A stretch of DNA of 64,000 bases from Alviniconcha marisindica (lineage: Eukaryota > Mollusca > Gastropoda > Provannidae): NCBI GenBank assembly GCA_018857735.1, contig JABMCL010002757.1, positions 664,501 through 728,500 on the forward strand, read 5' to 3'. Below are positions 33,455 to 45,936 of this stretch, one piece after another (within the stretch, counting starts at the first letter, position 1; each line of letters opens with the position of its first letter). The notes below the pieces were generated by a model. It saw nothing but the letters and a program-made list of their open reading frames with translations, was not told the DNA's origin and made no database searches. The position numbers and the translations under genes are program-made.

Positions 33455-36400
33455 TTAAAAAAGAAATTATGTGCGGGATACGAAATAGTTTTTCCTCTTA
33501 TCTGTAATAGTATTATTGAAAACAAAAAAACAAAAAAACAACTGGTAATTCATCTGATAACTTGTATAATGGGTATCTGCACTAGACTTTTTTTCTCTTC
33601 TTGTGTTAAATAGTAAGTACTGTCGTTTCACTTCAGTTCACGTTTAAAATCGTATCTTTTACCAATTTCACATGCATTTCTCTGCCCCGTAGAAAGGAAT
33701 TATTAAACACAGAAAGAAAAATGTGACGTGAACTTTCGCTCACAGTGAGGCACAGACCCTTGTTACTGTGCTCTGCAGAACACTGTTAATTACTCTTTAA
33801 TTAGTGGTCTGATCCAGCCACCTTTTGTGTCACAGTGTTCCTCTTGCAACGCAGATCGCAGTGATAAGTAATTTATCGCTGCTGGACACCGCGATCGGCG
33901 GGGGTCGAGGCAGATGGACTAGCAATGTTCAGGTAAAGACATTTTGCTGTGGCCTACTGACATGGCATTTGTGTGCGCTCGGCAGATGTGAACCAACACG
34001 AAAGCGTGCCGTCCTGTCCCAAAATCAACTGAAGAGTGACATTCATTCGATCGCATTCTGACCAGCCGCATTTCAAACTACTTTGCAAAACTGAAAAGAC
34101 CACGACCGTCGGCATCTACATACAGAAAGCGACCCCGAGACGCCACAATGATCTCGTAGGTACTCAGGAGAGAAAACAAACTCATACGGCTGAAGAAGTG
34201 GAGACAGAAGAGGAAGAGGGGGGACAAAGTGAGCTTGCAAGAGATGCTGAGCAACGTTAGTCAGCACATGGACGCCCTGGCAACGAAGAACGACATCACC
34301 AAGATATAGAGTAATATACAAGCGCTAAGCCGAACAGTTTCAGATACAATCGAAACACTGGAAGGAAGGATTCTCGAGGTAGAAGCAACGAACGATCAGC
34401 TGTAGAAGAATGTCAGTGCGTCGACGAGAGAACACCAAGCTCTCCAAGGCATTGTGAAGCTGCATGAACGCATGTTAAAACGCGCAAAAAGGAACAGAAC
34501 AAACTGCAGCAGTATTCCAGGTGCTGGAAATTTCGTGTTTACAAAGTTCCAGAGCGACAGAACGAGTCCAGTGACGACCGCATCTAGAATTTTCAGTGAG
34601 AAAGTAGGAGCGACTGCTGGCAAGTCGGACATCGAAGTGGTCCACAGATCAGGTCCGATCAGCGGCACCAACCCGAGGCCGATTTTTTGCGGTTCTTCGA
34701 CTGGAAGAAGCGAGACGAGATCCTGAGCAACCGTCGCAGACAAAAAGGAAAAGACGTTGTTGTCGGAGAAGGTATGACCCCAGGGATCTGCAAGATATAC
34801 ACAGGCGCTTCGAAACACTCAGCCAGAGTAAATGTATGGACAGTTAATGCGGAACTGTAATCGCGAAACTGAAGAACGGCAGAACACTGAAGCTCGATAC
34901 ACACACATTGATGTCAATGACACCTTCCGACGTGCTACGGCGGGTCATTAGCACATTGAGATGTTGCTTCTGAACTCCAACCGAGTGTGAGCACTAGCGC
35001 AACCAGTGCAATTGTGTACTTTACCGTCATAGAGTAGGCGGCTGATCGTAATATTGCTTTCGTTACAGCGTCGCTGATCTTGCTTGGCATAACTAGTGTG
35101 CGTTATTCATTTTGTGTGTAGAAACACTTGCCAATATGTTACAACAAAAATAAGAATGTGAAAGGCATTTTTATTTGGGAAATAGAACACAAAATTTCAC
35201 AGTATGCGGATAATACTGAAATTATGTTGAAAGGCGACCAAGAATCCTCTGAAGAAAAAAAAACAGGAAAAAGCATCGGGTCTCTTCTCGAATGCGGGTA
35301 AGACGAGTGCCATATGGCTTGGCAGTAGACAAATTGCACCTGTTAAATATATCCACATTTTAGAATGGAATGGAACCCATCAAAATTCAAATTACTTTGG
35401 TATCTAGTTCACTAATGACTTAAAGATTGTGAATTACTCAATTTTAGAGAAACGTTTTCTAAAATAAGAGCTGTGTATAAAATATGGTTAAAGAGACAAA
35501 TAACACCACTGGGTAGGGTAGCAGTACTTGAGTCATTGATTTTGTCTAAAATTGTTTATCCTTGGATTTTATTACCAAACCCACGAGACAATTTTATTGA
35601 TGCGTTGCACAAGACAGTATATGAATTTGTATGGAAGAAAAAGAAGGCAGATTTAGTAGAAAAACAGCGGTGAAATTTATTAGAAAGGGAGGACTTGGAA
35701 TACCTAACACTGGAAATTATATTAATGCATTGAAACGAAACTAATATGGATACGGAAATTAAAGACAAGTAGACACAAATGGAAAAGCATAATTAAATAA
35801 TTTTATCCCAAAGTGTTACTGCACGAACAGTTGGAATCAAGCTTCAATATTAAGGAACACCATGCTAATAAATTGTGGGTTTGTGTATTTCAGGCATAGA
35901 GAGAATCTGGTCGAAAAATTCGTTCAGAAAAGCCAGAGGAGCTTGTTGCAGAGCTTCTCTTCTGTAATGATAATATTCGGGTTGGAAAGAGAACTATGTT
36001 TTACCAAAAGATAAATTGACAATGGTGTGTCATATTAGAAATATTTTGAATGAAAATTCAAGTAATTCATGATTTTTAAACGATTTAATGAGAAATATGA
36101 CATTAACATAAATTATATTACGTATACTGGATCTGTATGAGCTGTCAAAAGTTACACACATAAAGCAGGACTAATAGTGGAGGAAAATAGTCGGACAGAG
36201 TTGAACAAGGCCTTTCAGGTTATTTATAGTACACTAAAAGGTAAAAGTCTACTATGAGGTGATCACTCAGTCACAATCAACCAAATTTCTGTCATAAATG
36301 GGAATTAAATTAAAAAAGATATAACTCGAGTACTACCTTTAAGTAAGTAAGTAAGCAAGTTGGTGTTTTACACCCAGTCAACCGGTAGGGTTACATCAGG

Positions 36401-36686
36401 GCGATACTACCTCTATGAAAATATAATTAAAGAAGTAAAAATTTAATGGTTCCAGATTAGACTAGCTCGCAGTATATGAGCTACAAATGTTGTATTAATG
36501 AATATACAACTTGCTCTTTCTGTACAAAAGAAGATGCCATCAGTCATACTTTTTGGAGATGTCGTAACATAAAACCGTTTTGGGAACAACTACAGACAGC
36601 AGTAAATGAGAGATGTGTAAATGTTTCATTCATTAATGAAAATATCGTTATTTTGGGCATGATGCCTTCTGTGGATATTTCCTACA

Positions 36687-36737
<51 letters not shown>

Positions 36738-37056
36738 TGTGTGTGTGTGTGTGTGTTTGTGTGTGTGCGTGCGTGCGTGCGTGCGTGCGCGCGCGCGTAT
36801 GCATGTGAGCGTGCGTGCTCACCTGTTATGTTCACATGATGTGAGCCCTGATCGCAGAGCTGTGGGACCTTAAAGCGGATGTGTGGAGTGTTGATACCGG
36901 GTAGCTTCAAGTCAACGACACCAATGAAATGAGGAAAGTCCCAGTCCTGAACACACCAAGCATGAATTCCAGCTCAGAACAGACAAACCAAAAGTCTGCG
37001 TTTCTTTAAAAATACAAAAACAAAAAGTTAAAAATTGTTTATTCCTAACAACTACA

Positions 37057-37126
<70 letters not shown>

Positions 37127-37564
37127 CTTAGTATTTCGCCACAGCTTTGATTTGTATTGAGCGCTTGTTTTTGTGTGATATGTGAAGTGCTGTAGTGATG
37201 TATTATTATTTCTTAGGTACTTGCTTGTACGGAATGTATTGTGTGAATGCAATTTTTGCTTTCTAGCCCCCAGAGGCAAAACCAAACTTTAAAAAATAAA
37301 ATAAAAACCTTGAGCTTTACAGGGAGTACATATATCAGCTCTGGGTTCTTAACAGAGGGGACCTTAATTTGGATTTGCAGTACCCCACTGCGGGCGAGTA
37401 GGTGGTGCGTGGGAGATGTTACTGTAGAGCTCGGATATATGGTCGTCTGGACCGACCGGAAAAAATACTTTCTGGTATATTCTAGTTTCGTGTGTCCGAG
37501 CTTTTTTATATTTTTATTTTTACTTTAATTTAAAAAAACAAATTGAATAAGAAAGTGCCGCTTG

Positions 37565-37634
<70 letters not shown>

Positions 37635-37749
37635 TTGTGTGTGTGTGTGTGCGTGTGTGTATCCCCTGCCTTCCGAGATTTCCTGAGAAACACACACACA
37701 AACACACTCCAACTGTAAAATATGTTTCATTCATGCACTTGGACCTTCA

Positions 37750-37820
<71 letters not shown>

Positions 37821-37966
37821 GTGTGCATGCATGCGTGTGTGCAATTTGTGTGTGTGCGCGCATTTTTGTTGTTGTTGGTGGTGGTGGTGGTGTATGCGTG
37901 CGTGCGTGCGCGCCCGCACGCGCGTGTGTGTGTAATTGTGTCAGACTGTGTGTGTGTGTGTGTGTG

Positions 37967-38008
<42 letters not shown>

Positions 38009-41000
38009 TAATTGTTTTATGTTGTTGCTTTCAATGAAGAAATATTACAAAGGTTCTTCCATCACAGTCCTCTTCTGATGCACAATGCTTCCATTCCCCT
38101 GGCCCTCCTATCCATATTCCAGTCAGCTTCTGGAGCTTCTCCACATCAAAAACCATCTCTTTCACTGCCTACCTAAAACATGTATCATTTAAACGCAGTC
38201 TTCCATTCACTTTTCCTTCCACTCAAACCGGCCCTGGATGGAAAGAGAAAATCGTGAGTTCTTTTTTCATCGAGTCTTCATGTGCTGACTCATAAAATAG
38301 CCTTACCCCGCAAGAGCACATCCACTACTTGGTCTAGGGCCCACGTTGTGACTGCATATGTAATGCAATGTTGCACCTTGCAACAAACAACTTGCAACAT
38401 GTGCAAACAAGCTTCAAAAACCTAAAGGAAACATTACAATCAATAATGTTCTTATATGACGCTAAACATACTTGCAAAGCAGAAGAAAAGCACAGAGCTT
38501 ACAACTGCATAAGCGAGCTGGTTCTAGGAAGGGATCATGAATGTGCTTGACTAGGATCAGCTATTTGGCCACCAGAGAAACAGAAACTTTGACTGCGACC
38601 TAGACAGGATCAATTTACCAAAATACAAGCCTTGCAATTTTGCAATTATTTGATGCTGCCGTGACCTTGAAATGTGATACACACAAAATCAATGGATAGA
38701 GCTCAGTAAATACAAAATGAATGGATAGAGTTCAGTAAATACAAAATGAATGGATAGAGCTCAGTAAATACCGTTGTCATGTGGATCCTTTTTCTTCCAT
38801 CTTTATAGTGTTTGAGAAAATCGCTGTGTGCAAGTTTTTGCCTTGCCCAGCCCTGTGAGCAAAAATGCAACAGATACCTTTTCGTCGTAATTTGCGACGA
38901 AAACAAGCCTCGGACAACCTTTGTTTTGCTTAAATGTCCTCAAAACAAATATTCCACGGGATTAGGTGGCAGTTGGGCAGAAGGTGCAACAGTGACCGTA
39001 CAATTCCTTTACAGAAGACTTACAACTCTATCAGTTAAAATGAAATTCACGTTACTTTACCAGGGTACGCCTAAAGTAGCCATGACAGCAGCACTACCTA
39101 CAGAGTCCTACCACTCGCTATGCATGGCCAAGTTCTGTCAAGGCTGCTGAAAAGTTTCCCCTATTTTTCTGCAATTCCCAACAGTTCCTGGCCACCGGGG
39201 CCTTCTACAAGTGCAGACGTGCCCAACATGTTTTGTATATTAAAAAAATAAAATCACCCGAAAAAGCCAAAACAAACACAAAACAACAGGTTGTGTGTCC
39301 TAAATTCAGATAAAACAATGACGATTAAATTAGTTCCAATTTCCTGCCAGACTGAAAACACAGGATCTAACCTGTAACCCACAGTATGCAAGAACTAGAT
39401 GATAAACATTAAGTGGAGAACCTCCAAGCCATTTTTCTCCTCACCACCTTCCCCCCGATAAAGACCCCCGATCTCTGACCTGCATGACAATCGTGAAGTC
39501 CAGGACCAGAATGAATGAGGCTAGGATGCCACGCGACACCTCGTTCGTGTTAAACACATTATGGCCAATTATTTCGTCCCAACGGAATTCTTCAAGGAAA
39601 ACGGCCAAAACAACTGCAATAGTAGAGACAACAATGACAATCCAAAATATACAGATGCGCTTGAGCCCGGTGTTCCACATCATTCGTGCTTTTTTGGCCC
39701 ACATCGGGTACAACCTTTCTTGCAGCATCATATCTGTCACCTGTAGAAAAAAGAAAAAAAGAAAAAGAAAACAACATTTAAAGAATGCGTAAGTGCTTAG
39801 GGCCTGTGCGGGTTAGACGCTCAAAGTACCAATTTTTATTATTACTGACAGAAATATCACATTTTGTACGAAGGAACTCCCAAACAACGCGCACTGTGTG
39901 GATTCAGCGGAGGTGAGAAATTCTTCAAAAACAACTACAGCAACAACAAATTCGCTTTTAAACTACACAGTCTCACATGTTTGTTGCCTATTAATTATAT
40001 TCTCTGGGAACTCAAAACGCATTCTTCAAGCGTGTCAAACTACAAACTCCTCCTCCAAGTTCACTCATCCACTTCACCTACTCAATCTTCTTGTGGCACA
40101 TTCATCCCACCCAAAAGCACCTACATCCCAAATACTCACCCCAGCTGACAATACAGCTCACTCACCAACACACGATTCCATCATCCCATCTGACTCACCG
40201 TGGTTCCTTACTGACATACACATCCCTCATCCCGGCTGACTCGCCGCAACACCTGACATACCCACCCTTCATCCCAGATGACTCACCACAGCTCTTTACT
40301 GACAACTCCCCCCCCCCCCTCCACTCCAGCTGACTCACCATAACTCCTTACTGACATACCCACCCTTCATCCCAGCTGACTCACCACAGCTCCTGACATA
40401 CCCACCCTCCATCCCAGCCGACTCATCACAGCTCCTTACAGACATACCCCCCCCCCCCCCACCCCCCACTCTTATCCCAAATGATTCACCGGAGCTCCTT
40501 ACTGACATATACCCCCCCCCTTCACCCCAGATGACTCACCACAGCTCCTTACTAATATACCTACCCTTTATCCCAACTGACTCACCACAGTTCCTTACTG
40601 ATATACCTACCCTTCATCCCAGCTGACTCACCTCAGCTCCTTACTGACACACCCACCCCTTCTGACACACACACCTTTCATCCCAGCTGACTCACCACAG
40701 TTCTTTACTGACAACCCCCCCCCCCCCCCCCCAGCTGACTCGCCACAGCTCCTTACTAACATACCCACCCTTCATCCCAGCCGACTCACCACAGCTCTTT
40801 ACTGACAACCCCTCCCCCCCCCCCCCACCCCAGCTGACTCCCTACAGCTCCTTACTAACATACCCACCCTTCATCCCAGCCGACTCACCACAGCTCCTTA
40901 CTGACATACCCCCCCTCCCCCCCTTTCTTCCAACTGACTCACCGAAGCTCCTTATTGACATACCCCCACCCCCCTTCTACCCCAGCCGACTCACCACAAC

Positions 41001-43336
41001 TCCTTACTGACATACCCACCCTTCATCCCAGATGACTCACCACAGCTCCTTACTGACATACCTCCCTCCCCTTCTATCCCAGCCGACTCACCACAACTCC
41101 TTACTGACACACCTACTCTTCATCCCACAGCTCCTTACTGACATACCCACTCTTCATCCCAGCCGACTCACCACAGCTCCTTACTGACATACACCCCCCC
41201 CCCCCCCCTCTTTATTCATTCTCCACAGCTCCTTACTGACATAACCCCCCCCCCCCCCTTACCCCAGCCGACTCACCACAGCTCTTTACTGACCCCCCCC
41301 CTCTTCATCCCAGATGACTCACCACAGCTCCTTACTGATATACTACCCTTTATCCCAACTGACTCACTACAGCTCCTTACTGACATACCCCCCCTTCTAC
41401 CCCAGCTGACTCACAACTCCTTACTGACATACCCACCCATCATCCCAACTGACTCACCACAGCTCCTTACTGACACCCCCCCCCCCCTCTTTCTACCCCA
41501 GCCGACTCACCACAACTCCTTACTGACATACCCACCCTTCATCCTAGCTGACTCACCACGGCTTCTTACTGACATCCCCGTCCCCTTTCTACCCCAGCCG
41601 ACTCACCACAACTCCTTACTGACATGCCCACCCTTCATTCCAGCTAACTCACCACAGCTCCTTACTGACACACCCACCCTTCATCCCAACTGACTCAACA
41701 CAGCTCCTTACTGACATACCCACCCTTTATCCCAACTGACTCACCAACCAGGCAGTGAAAAAGTCTCCACACCAAGTTGCGGTGGTAGTAATCTTTGTGA
41801 AGGTTATATGAGAGATGGCCATGCGGTCTGATATGCGATAGTCCACAGTAGAATCTCCAGCCAAATTCAGAAAGGCGTTGTAGATGTGAGAGAAAATGTA
41901 AACGCAGAAGACGGCGCTGAGGAGCATTAGCATCCATGAACCCTGGTCATCGGTGAACATTTTAAAACGGAGAAGCTTATCTGAAAAAATATAAATCACA
42001 ATATCCTGTGTGTTCATCAAGTTACCTGCTTTTCAGTAGCAGTATCTACCGACAAGTAAAACTTGCAAAAGAAAGTAAGAGGATAAAAACAAAAGGGGGT
42101 GGTGGGAGGCGCGGGGCATTGTATGCAGCTGCTTCTAAAGTCGAAGCTTAGTTTACGTTTTATCCATATTTTTTAGACCAGCTTTTTTGCATTGTTCTGC
42201 TTCTTTTACTCCTACAAAATGACATACACACGCGCGCACACATGCACTTTACAAAAGGTACATTATATCAATGTAACAGATTTGATCGATTCAGACTAAT
42301 AATTGTATGTGCGTTTTCTCTACTGAAAGAAGATAACTCAGATATAAGAAAAAGGAAAAAAACAAAAAAACAATCCAGCTAAAATTTCTTATAAGCGAAT
42401 GTCCAAATGAAATAACTCAGAAAGTGATTTTGCAGGTCTGATGACCTTATAATCGAGTTCTACAATAAATCTTTAAAATATAACTACAAAATATTGATTT
42501 GAGTGAATTTGTTATCTCAAAAATCGTTTGCATGTTAATATTATTTAGTGCCTGATAATAAGTTTCTATGGCGACGCTACCTATGCACGGGCAGCCTCGC
42601 AACGTTTAGTGCATACCCGGCACACACAAAGGTGCAACAGCATCAACATGTGTCGGATTTCTAACAAATCAAACAATTATGTGTGTCTTATTTACAAAAA
42701 TATGAACACTTGGATGAAGAGAACAAACGAAACATTAAAGCAAAATTTTCATAGAAGTGAGTGCATAGATGAGAAAAGCTGTAATAGTAAGAAATCGATT
42801 TTGTGGGTCCTGAGGCCTTTAAAAAAAAAGTTTTTATTCGAGTTCTACTGTATACCGATACACCGAAAGGTTACACCATTATCAGCAGGCAAATGCCAGC
42901 GTGATTTAAAAACCAAAACCTCAAAAGATGGCTGCATGACTGACAGGCAGGTAAATGACTGGGTCTGCCAAACACTATTAATACACAGACCCACAGAGTT
43001 CAGTTCAGTTAAAGGCATACTCGCGAAAATGATCCGCCCGATAAAAGTGCCTGAAATCGTACCAGGTGAAAACCCATGATTATATGAAATAACAATTTGG
43101 GGTCACCAGAGTGGGCTTTGAATTATTGAGGTCTCTGTTTCTAAATATGCGAGCCCCCCCCCCCCCCCCCCCCCCCCCCCCGAACATATATATATCAGTT
43201 CTGAAACTGAGCACTAAAGATCACAGACAAAGAATAAGTAGAAACATGATGAATAATTTAGCAGTATGGAGTGGTATATCAAACTCTCTCCTCAGAAATC
43301 AGTTTATTTGGAGAAAATCTCTCCCTCTCTCTCTCT

Positions 43337-43435
<99 letters not shown>

Positions 43436-43443
43436 GTTGTTGT

Positions 43444-43495
<52 letters not shown>

Positions 43496-45936
43496 ACACA
43501 GAATCAAAATTATTCAAATTCCACTTAAAAGGAGGGGTCTCCAGCTCTTTTCTTTTTCTTTCTCTCTCTTCCCCCAGAGGACTGCAACCCTATTACCATC
43601 TTCAGCTCATCACAAGTGGGACTTCATGTGGTATGTGTGCTGTTACTGGTGTTAGTGCTGAGAGTAAATAAATGCTTAAAATTATGCACTAGTGATCAGT
43701 AAGGAAGAACAAAATTAAGTGCAAAAGATATTTCGGCAGTAGGACGTCAAAAGTCAGAAGATAATAACAGAACAGTCATATTTTGACGGTATGGGCCCCC
43801 ACTCTGACTTTGGCCTTGAAGATAGCAAGCCAACATTATTGCATGACACTCGGCTCATCAAGTTTGGTTACAAAAGGTTGCTCGATTCACAAGATATTGT
43901 CGGACAAAACCCGGACACATGGACGGACGGGCACAGTGTTTCCGATATATATCCTCTTTAACTTACGGGGGATATCAAAAATGTACAGCTGCTAATGGCT
44001 TAACGATAATCATCTTTTAATGCAGCAGTCTTTTGGACGATATCTGATGACTGAGGTTCAGGTGTCAAACATGATTAGTTGTAGATCCAAAAGAGGACCA
44101 AAGAGTTCAACACTGGCCAGCACACTATAGCTGTTCAACAACTATAGCACACAGAGTGCACTGCACTCCCTAACTGTCATGTCAGTAGTTTAAAACAAAA
44201 CTGGACAGAGCAACCACTTCAAAAGTCAAAATGCTCTAAAGATTCTACATATAAACATGGGAGAAGGAACGGCGAGTTCTGCTTGGGACTTTTGTGCCGA
44301 AGCATGAGCCGAGACAGTCCATTTCTACGCGGACCACGCTCTTCGATCCTCCACAACTAATTATGGGCCTTGTTCCTTGATTTTGTCTTCATTTCAGCAA
44401 CACATTAATACCGAAGTTAGTTAATCGGTGCTTTGAGCCCAGTCAACCACCGAAGACAAAACTAAAGTGGGTCAGCCTGTCAAACTGAACTTAATCTCTG
44501 ACTGTTGTGAGGCCAGTTTGACAGACAGTACTCTGTATGCATGTTCATATGGGCCCACAGTTGTGAACATGAGAAAATGCTGTGCATATGATATATTTTG
44601 TTTGATCATCCGTCTCTGACTCTATATCATATACAGTTTTTCCTTGCAGTTTTACTTTCATGTTTTACAATAGTTTTTTTACTTCTGTAGTATTCTTGAC
44701 CACTCTTATTCAGTGAAAAGGAGTAAAGTATCATGTCCTTATTTTCTTCATAACCTTCTTGTATGTGTTTTTTCGGGAGACTTTAGTGTTTCCAAAACGT
44801 GGTGGGACAGACCATTTGATCGTTTTCATGAACATTCTCACTGGCATTCTTATAGCTCAGTTGCAAATATTTGATTACTATAACCGTAGCTCAGTTACCA
44901 TAGAGCAAGAGATTTATTTAAACAATTTTTGTTTAGCTTAAACAACTGCCAGGTCACATCGGCATTGCAAGTGGAAATGACAAAACAGTTTTACAGCAAA
45001 GAAAGTGTTGGACTTGGGATGATCAAAAACTCAAAATCAAATGCTGAAAATGTACTGACTGAAGAAAAGTTGATGCAAAAGGAATTTCCCGACCAACATT
45101 CCAGTGATAATGCCAGACAGCCAGGTCAAGACCTTGACCACGCTCCAAGCATTGGGGGCATATTGCCTGAACATGAAGGCAAAGCCACTACCAATGACGG
45201 AGACGCGTGCCTCTTTGCAGCTGTGCGCAACTGGATCCTCAGCATACATGAAGAAGTTACATATTGTTACAAAGATGGCAACAAGAAGCCTTAGGTAGGG
45301 ATACTGGAAGTAGTAGCGGAAATCGCTCTCCATGTAGAGTGAGTAAACACTCAGATTGCTATCTTCGGTTATGGCACCTTTCGATGCAACTCTCAGCTGA
45401 TGTTTATCTGCTGGCCCCATCTGGTTAGATTTATCTGGTGGTTTCAGCTGGTTATGGTTATCTGGTGGTTCCAGCTGGTTAGGATTATCTGATAGTTCCA
45501 GCATGTTAGGATTATATGGTGGTACCAGGTGGTGAAAGGCTTTGAACTGCTGCAAGTTCCTCTGCATCTTTGCCAGTGTTTTTGTCTTGAAGCGACGTGT
45601 AGTAGCATCCACACTGTAATCAACATAGCCCTTTTGTAAATTATCCACGTTTATGCTTGAATCAAAATCGAGGCTTGAGTTAAGTGGTATTACTTTGGCA
45701 CAGTCACCTTTCTGTGTTAAGGACTCTTTCTCTTGGACATGCTCTGCGTGTTCAGGGAACACATTGCCCTGGCGGCGGAAAGAGCATACAACCTGAGCAC
45801 TCCTTACACTTTCATTTGCCAAATTCATATCTCCCAGTGCTGTCTGGTCTCTTTCTTTGTCCCACACACTCTCATGTTGTTTCTTTTCCAATGCAGTTCT
45901 TTCACTGATCCCGGCCCCACAGGTTCCATCCCCCAT
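31927..45936 (-). CDS. TMEM117: TMEM117 (5 coding exons, with N-terminal extension)
   Basis: Coding exons in transcript order are 45936-45060, 41980-41745, 39740-39480, 36946-36823 and 32600-31927. From the conserved ATG at 45333 the protein is 522 aa, against 514 in human TMEM117. All phases agree. It is a multi-pass membrane protein family (TMEM117) whose molecular function is poorly defined. The alignment is continuous: MESDFRYYFQYPYLR, AEDPVAHS, MFTDDQGSWMLMLLSAVF, IFSHIYNAFLNL, GDFFTAWLVTDMMLQE, EVSRGILASFILVLDFTIVM, DWDFPHFIGVVDLKLPGINT, HVNITGKWFTYSILFIV, then a Lys/Arg-rich cytosolic tail. The first exon's frame remains open 235 codons upstream of the conserved start to a TGA at 46053-46051; the first in-frame ATG is at 45936. 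The tail diverges from vertebrates, as is normal for this family. Confidence 0.92.
33089..33452. repeat. Two (GT)n arrays
   Basis: GT arrays at about 33089-33171 and 33383-33452 (CA in the TMEM117 transcript) in intron 4. The 32.6-33.9 kb sequence around them is otherwise unassigned. Confidence 0.95.
34030..36690 (+). mobile_element. Degenerate L1-like LINE, antisense in TMEM117 intron 4
   Basis: 34200-34860 encodes a broken ORF1p-like coiled coil across frames (MDALATKNDITKI, ALSRTVSDTIETLEGRI, then HRSGPISGTNPRPI). 35250-36680 encodes the C-terminal part of an ORF2-like protein with many stops and shifts: QITPLGRVAVLESLILSKIV, EFVWKKKKAD, GGLGIPN, then CSFCTKEDAISHTFWRCRNI as a zinc-knuckle-like motif. 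The endonuclease and most of the RT are missing. The 3' end runs into the (GT)n array at 36690. The element is long dead. Confidence 0.8.
36345..36415 (+). repeat. Dispersed short repeat, copy 2 of 3
   Basis: AAGTAAGTAAGTAAGCAAGT followed by TGGTGTTTTACACCCAGTCA and ACATCAGGGCG. Related to 4195-4265 (inverted) and 48185-48245. It interrupts the L1-like element. Confidence 0.55.
36690..36806. repeat. (GT)n / GTGC microsatellite next to TMEM117 exon 4
   Basis: An interrupted GT array followed by GCGT/GCGC steps, ending about 20-40 nt from the exon 4 donor. In the pre-mRNA this is (CA)n. Confidence 0.95.
36823..36946 (-). CDS. TMEM117: TMEM117 coding exon 4
   Basis: This 124-nt exon is too short to stand out by length. 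Acceptor GTGTTCAG, donor ATAACAG|GTGAGC. It encodes DWDFPHFIGVVDLKLPGIN, then TPHIRFKVPQL and HHVNIT, a highly conserved extramembrane segment. A (CA)n array (transcript sense) starts about 30 nt inside the following intron. Confidence 0.93.
37063..37125. repeat. (AT)n microsatellite
   Basis: A perfect AT array of about 31 units in TMEM117 intron 3. It is self-complementary and can extrude as a cruciform. Confidence 0.97.
37325..37420 (-). repeat. Dispersed repeat, copy 2
   Basis: Inverted relative of the repeat at 3720-3835. It shares TCAGCTCTGGGTTCTTAACA, GGGGACCTTA and GTACCCCACTGCGGGCG. Confidence 0.6.
37565..38004. repeat. Microsatellite cluster (GT, GGT, GA)
   Basis: GT arrays at 37567-37655 and 37753-37820, a TTG/GGT run near 37866-37893 and a GA array at 37970-38004, in TMEM117 intron 3. 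Confidence 0.95.
38682..38771. repeat. 29-bp tandem repeat, three copies
   Basis: The unit reads TACAAAATGAATGGATAGAG then YTCAGTAAA. The rest of 38.0-39.4 kb is unassigned intronic DNA. Confidence 0.9.
39480..39740 (-). CDS. TMEM117: TMEM117 coding exon 3
   Basis: Acceptor TTTCTACAG, donor ATGCAG|GTCAGA, 261 nt, phase 0 at both ends. It encodes VTDMMLQERLYPMWAKKAR, a TM, the loop WDEIIGHNVFNTNEVSRG and the TM SFILVLDFTIVMQ. Confidence 0.95.
40140..41748 (-). repeat. Large minisatellite made of the exon 2 splice-donor region
   Basis: About thirty diverged units of roughly 45-55 bp. On the transcript strand each reads GGTGAGTC(A/G)G(C/T)TGGGAT, then GAAGGGTGGG or a G-run, then TATGTCAGTAAGGAGCTGT. 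The array begins exactly at the authentic exon 2 donor (GGTTG|GTGAGTCAGTTGGG), so each unit carries a copy of that donor. More than twenty units keep an intact GGTGAGT. Unit length variation comes mostly from the G-run. Confidence 0.93.
41745..41980 (-). CDS. TMEM117: TMEM117 coding exon 2
   Basis: Acceptor ATTTTTTCAG, donor GGTTG|GTGAGT, 236 nt. It encodes DKLLRFKMFTDDQGSWMLML through CGDFFTAWL. The donor merges directly into the minisatellite of intron 2. Confidence 0.95.
42000..43140. other. TMEM117 intron 1, left part: no recognised feature
   Basis: AT-rich DNA. An open frame at about 42609-43079 shows no family resemblance. Nothing else can be supported. Confidence 0.5.
43154..43191. 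repeat. Poly-C tract (C38)
   Basis: The longest homopolymer in the window: a pure C run in intron 1 of TMEM117, read as poly-G in the transcript. Confidence 0.95.
43320..43496. repeat. Compound CT / GT / GTT microsatellite
   Basis: A CT run, a GT array with one GGT interruption and a GTT array of about 20 units are directly joined. Confidence 0.97.
43785..43930 (+). repeat. Single copy of the TGACCTTG-type dispersed repeat
   Basis: CTGACTTTGGCCTTGAAGAT, AGCAAGCCAACATTATTGCA, then TCAAGTTTGGTTACAAAAGG and GACGGACGGG. Same family as 30430-31200. The 43.93-45.06 kb stretch beyond it is unassigned intron. Confidence 0.65.
45060..45333 (-). CDS. TMEM117: TMEM117 coding exon 1 (conserved part)
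   Basis: This segment encodes MESDFRYYFQ through KFLLHQLFF, covering the first two TMs. The donor TTCTTCA|GTCAGT leaves phase 1. Joined to exon 2 it gives HQLFFNKLLRFKMF, the same length as human HQRLFGQLLRLKMF. An alternative donor two codons later would create a stop. Confidence 0.92.
45334..45936 (-). CDS. TMEM117: In-frame N-terminal extension of TMEM117
   Basis: These 201 codons lie upstream of the conserved Met with no stop, in the same exon. The sequence is polar and predicted disordered. It includes four 9-residue repeats (NPNMLELSD, NPNQLEPPD, NHNQLKPPD, KSNQMGPAD) at about 45520-45415. No TM or signal peptide is visible. The vertebrate protein lacks this segment. It may be translated from the ATG at 45936 or be an unusually open 5' UTR. 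Confidence 0.55.

Noticed and set aside
44929..45294. Plus-strand 121-codon frame
   Set aside because: It is the antisense shadow of TMEM117 coding exon 1, whose minus-strand translation is conserved.
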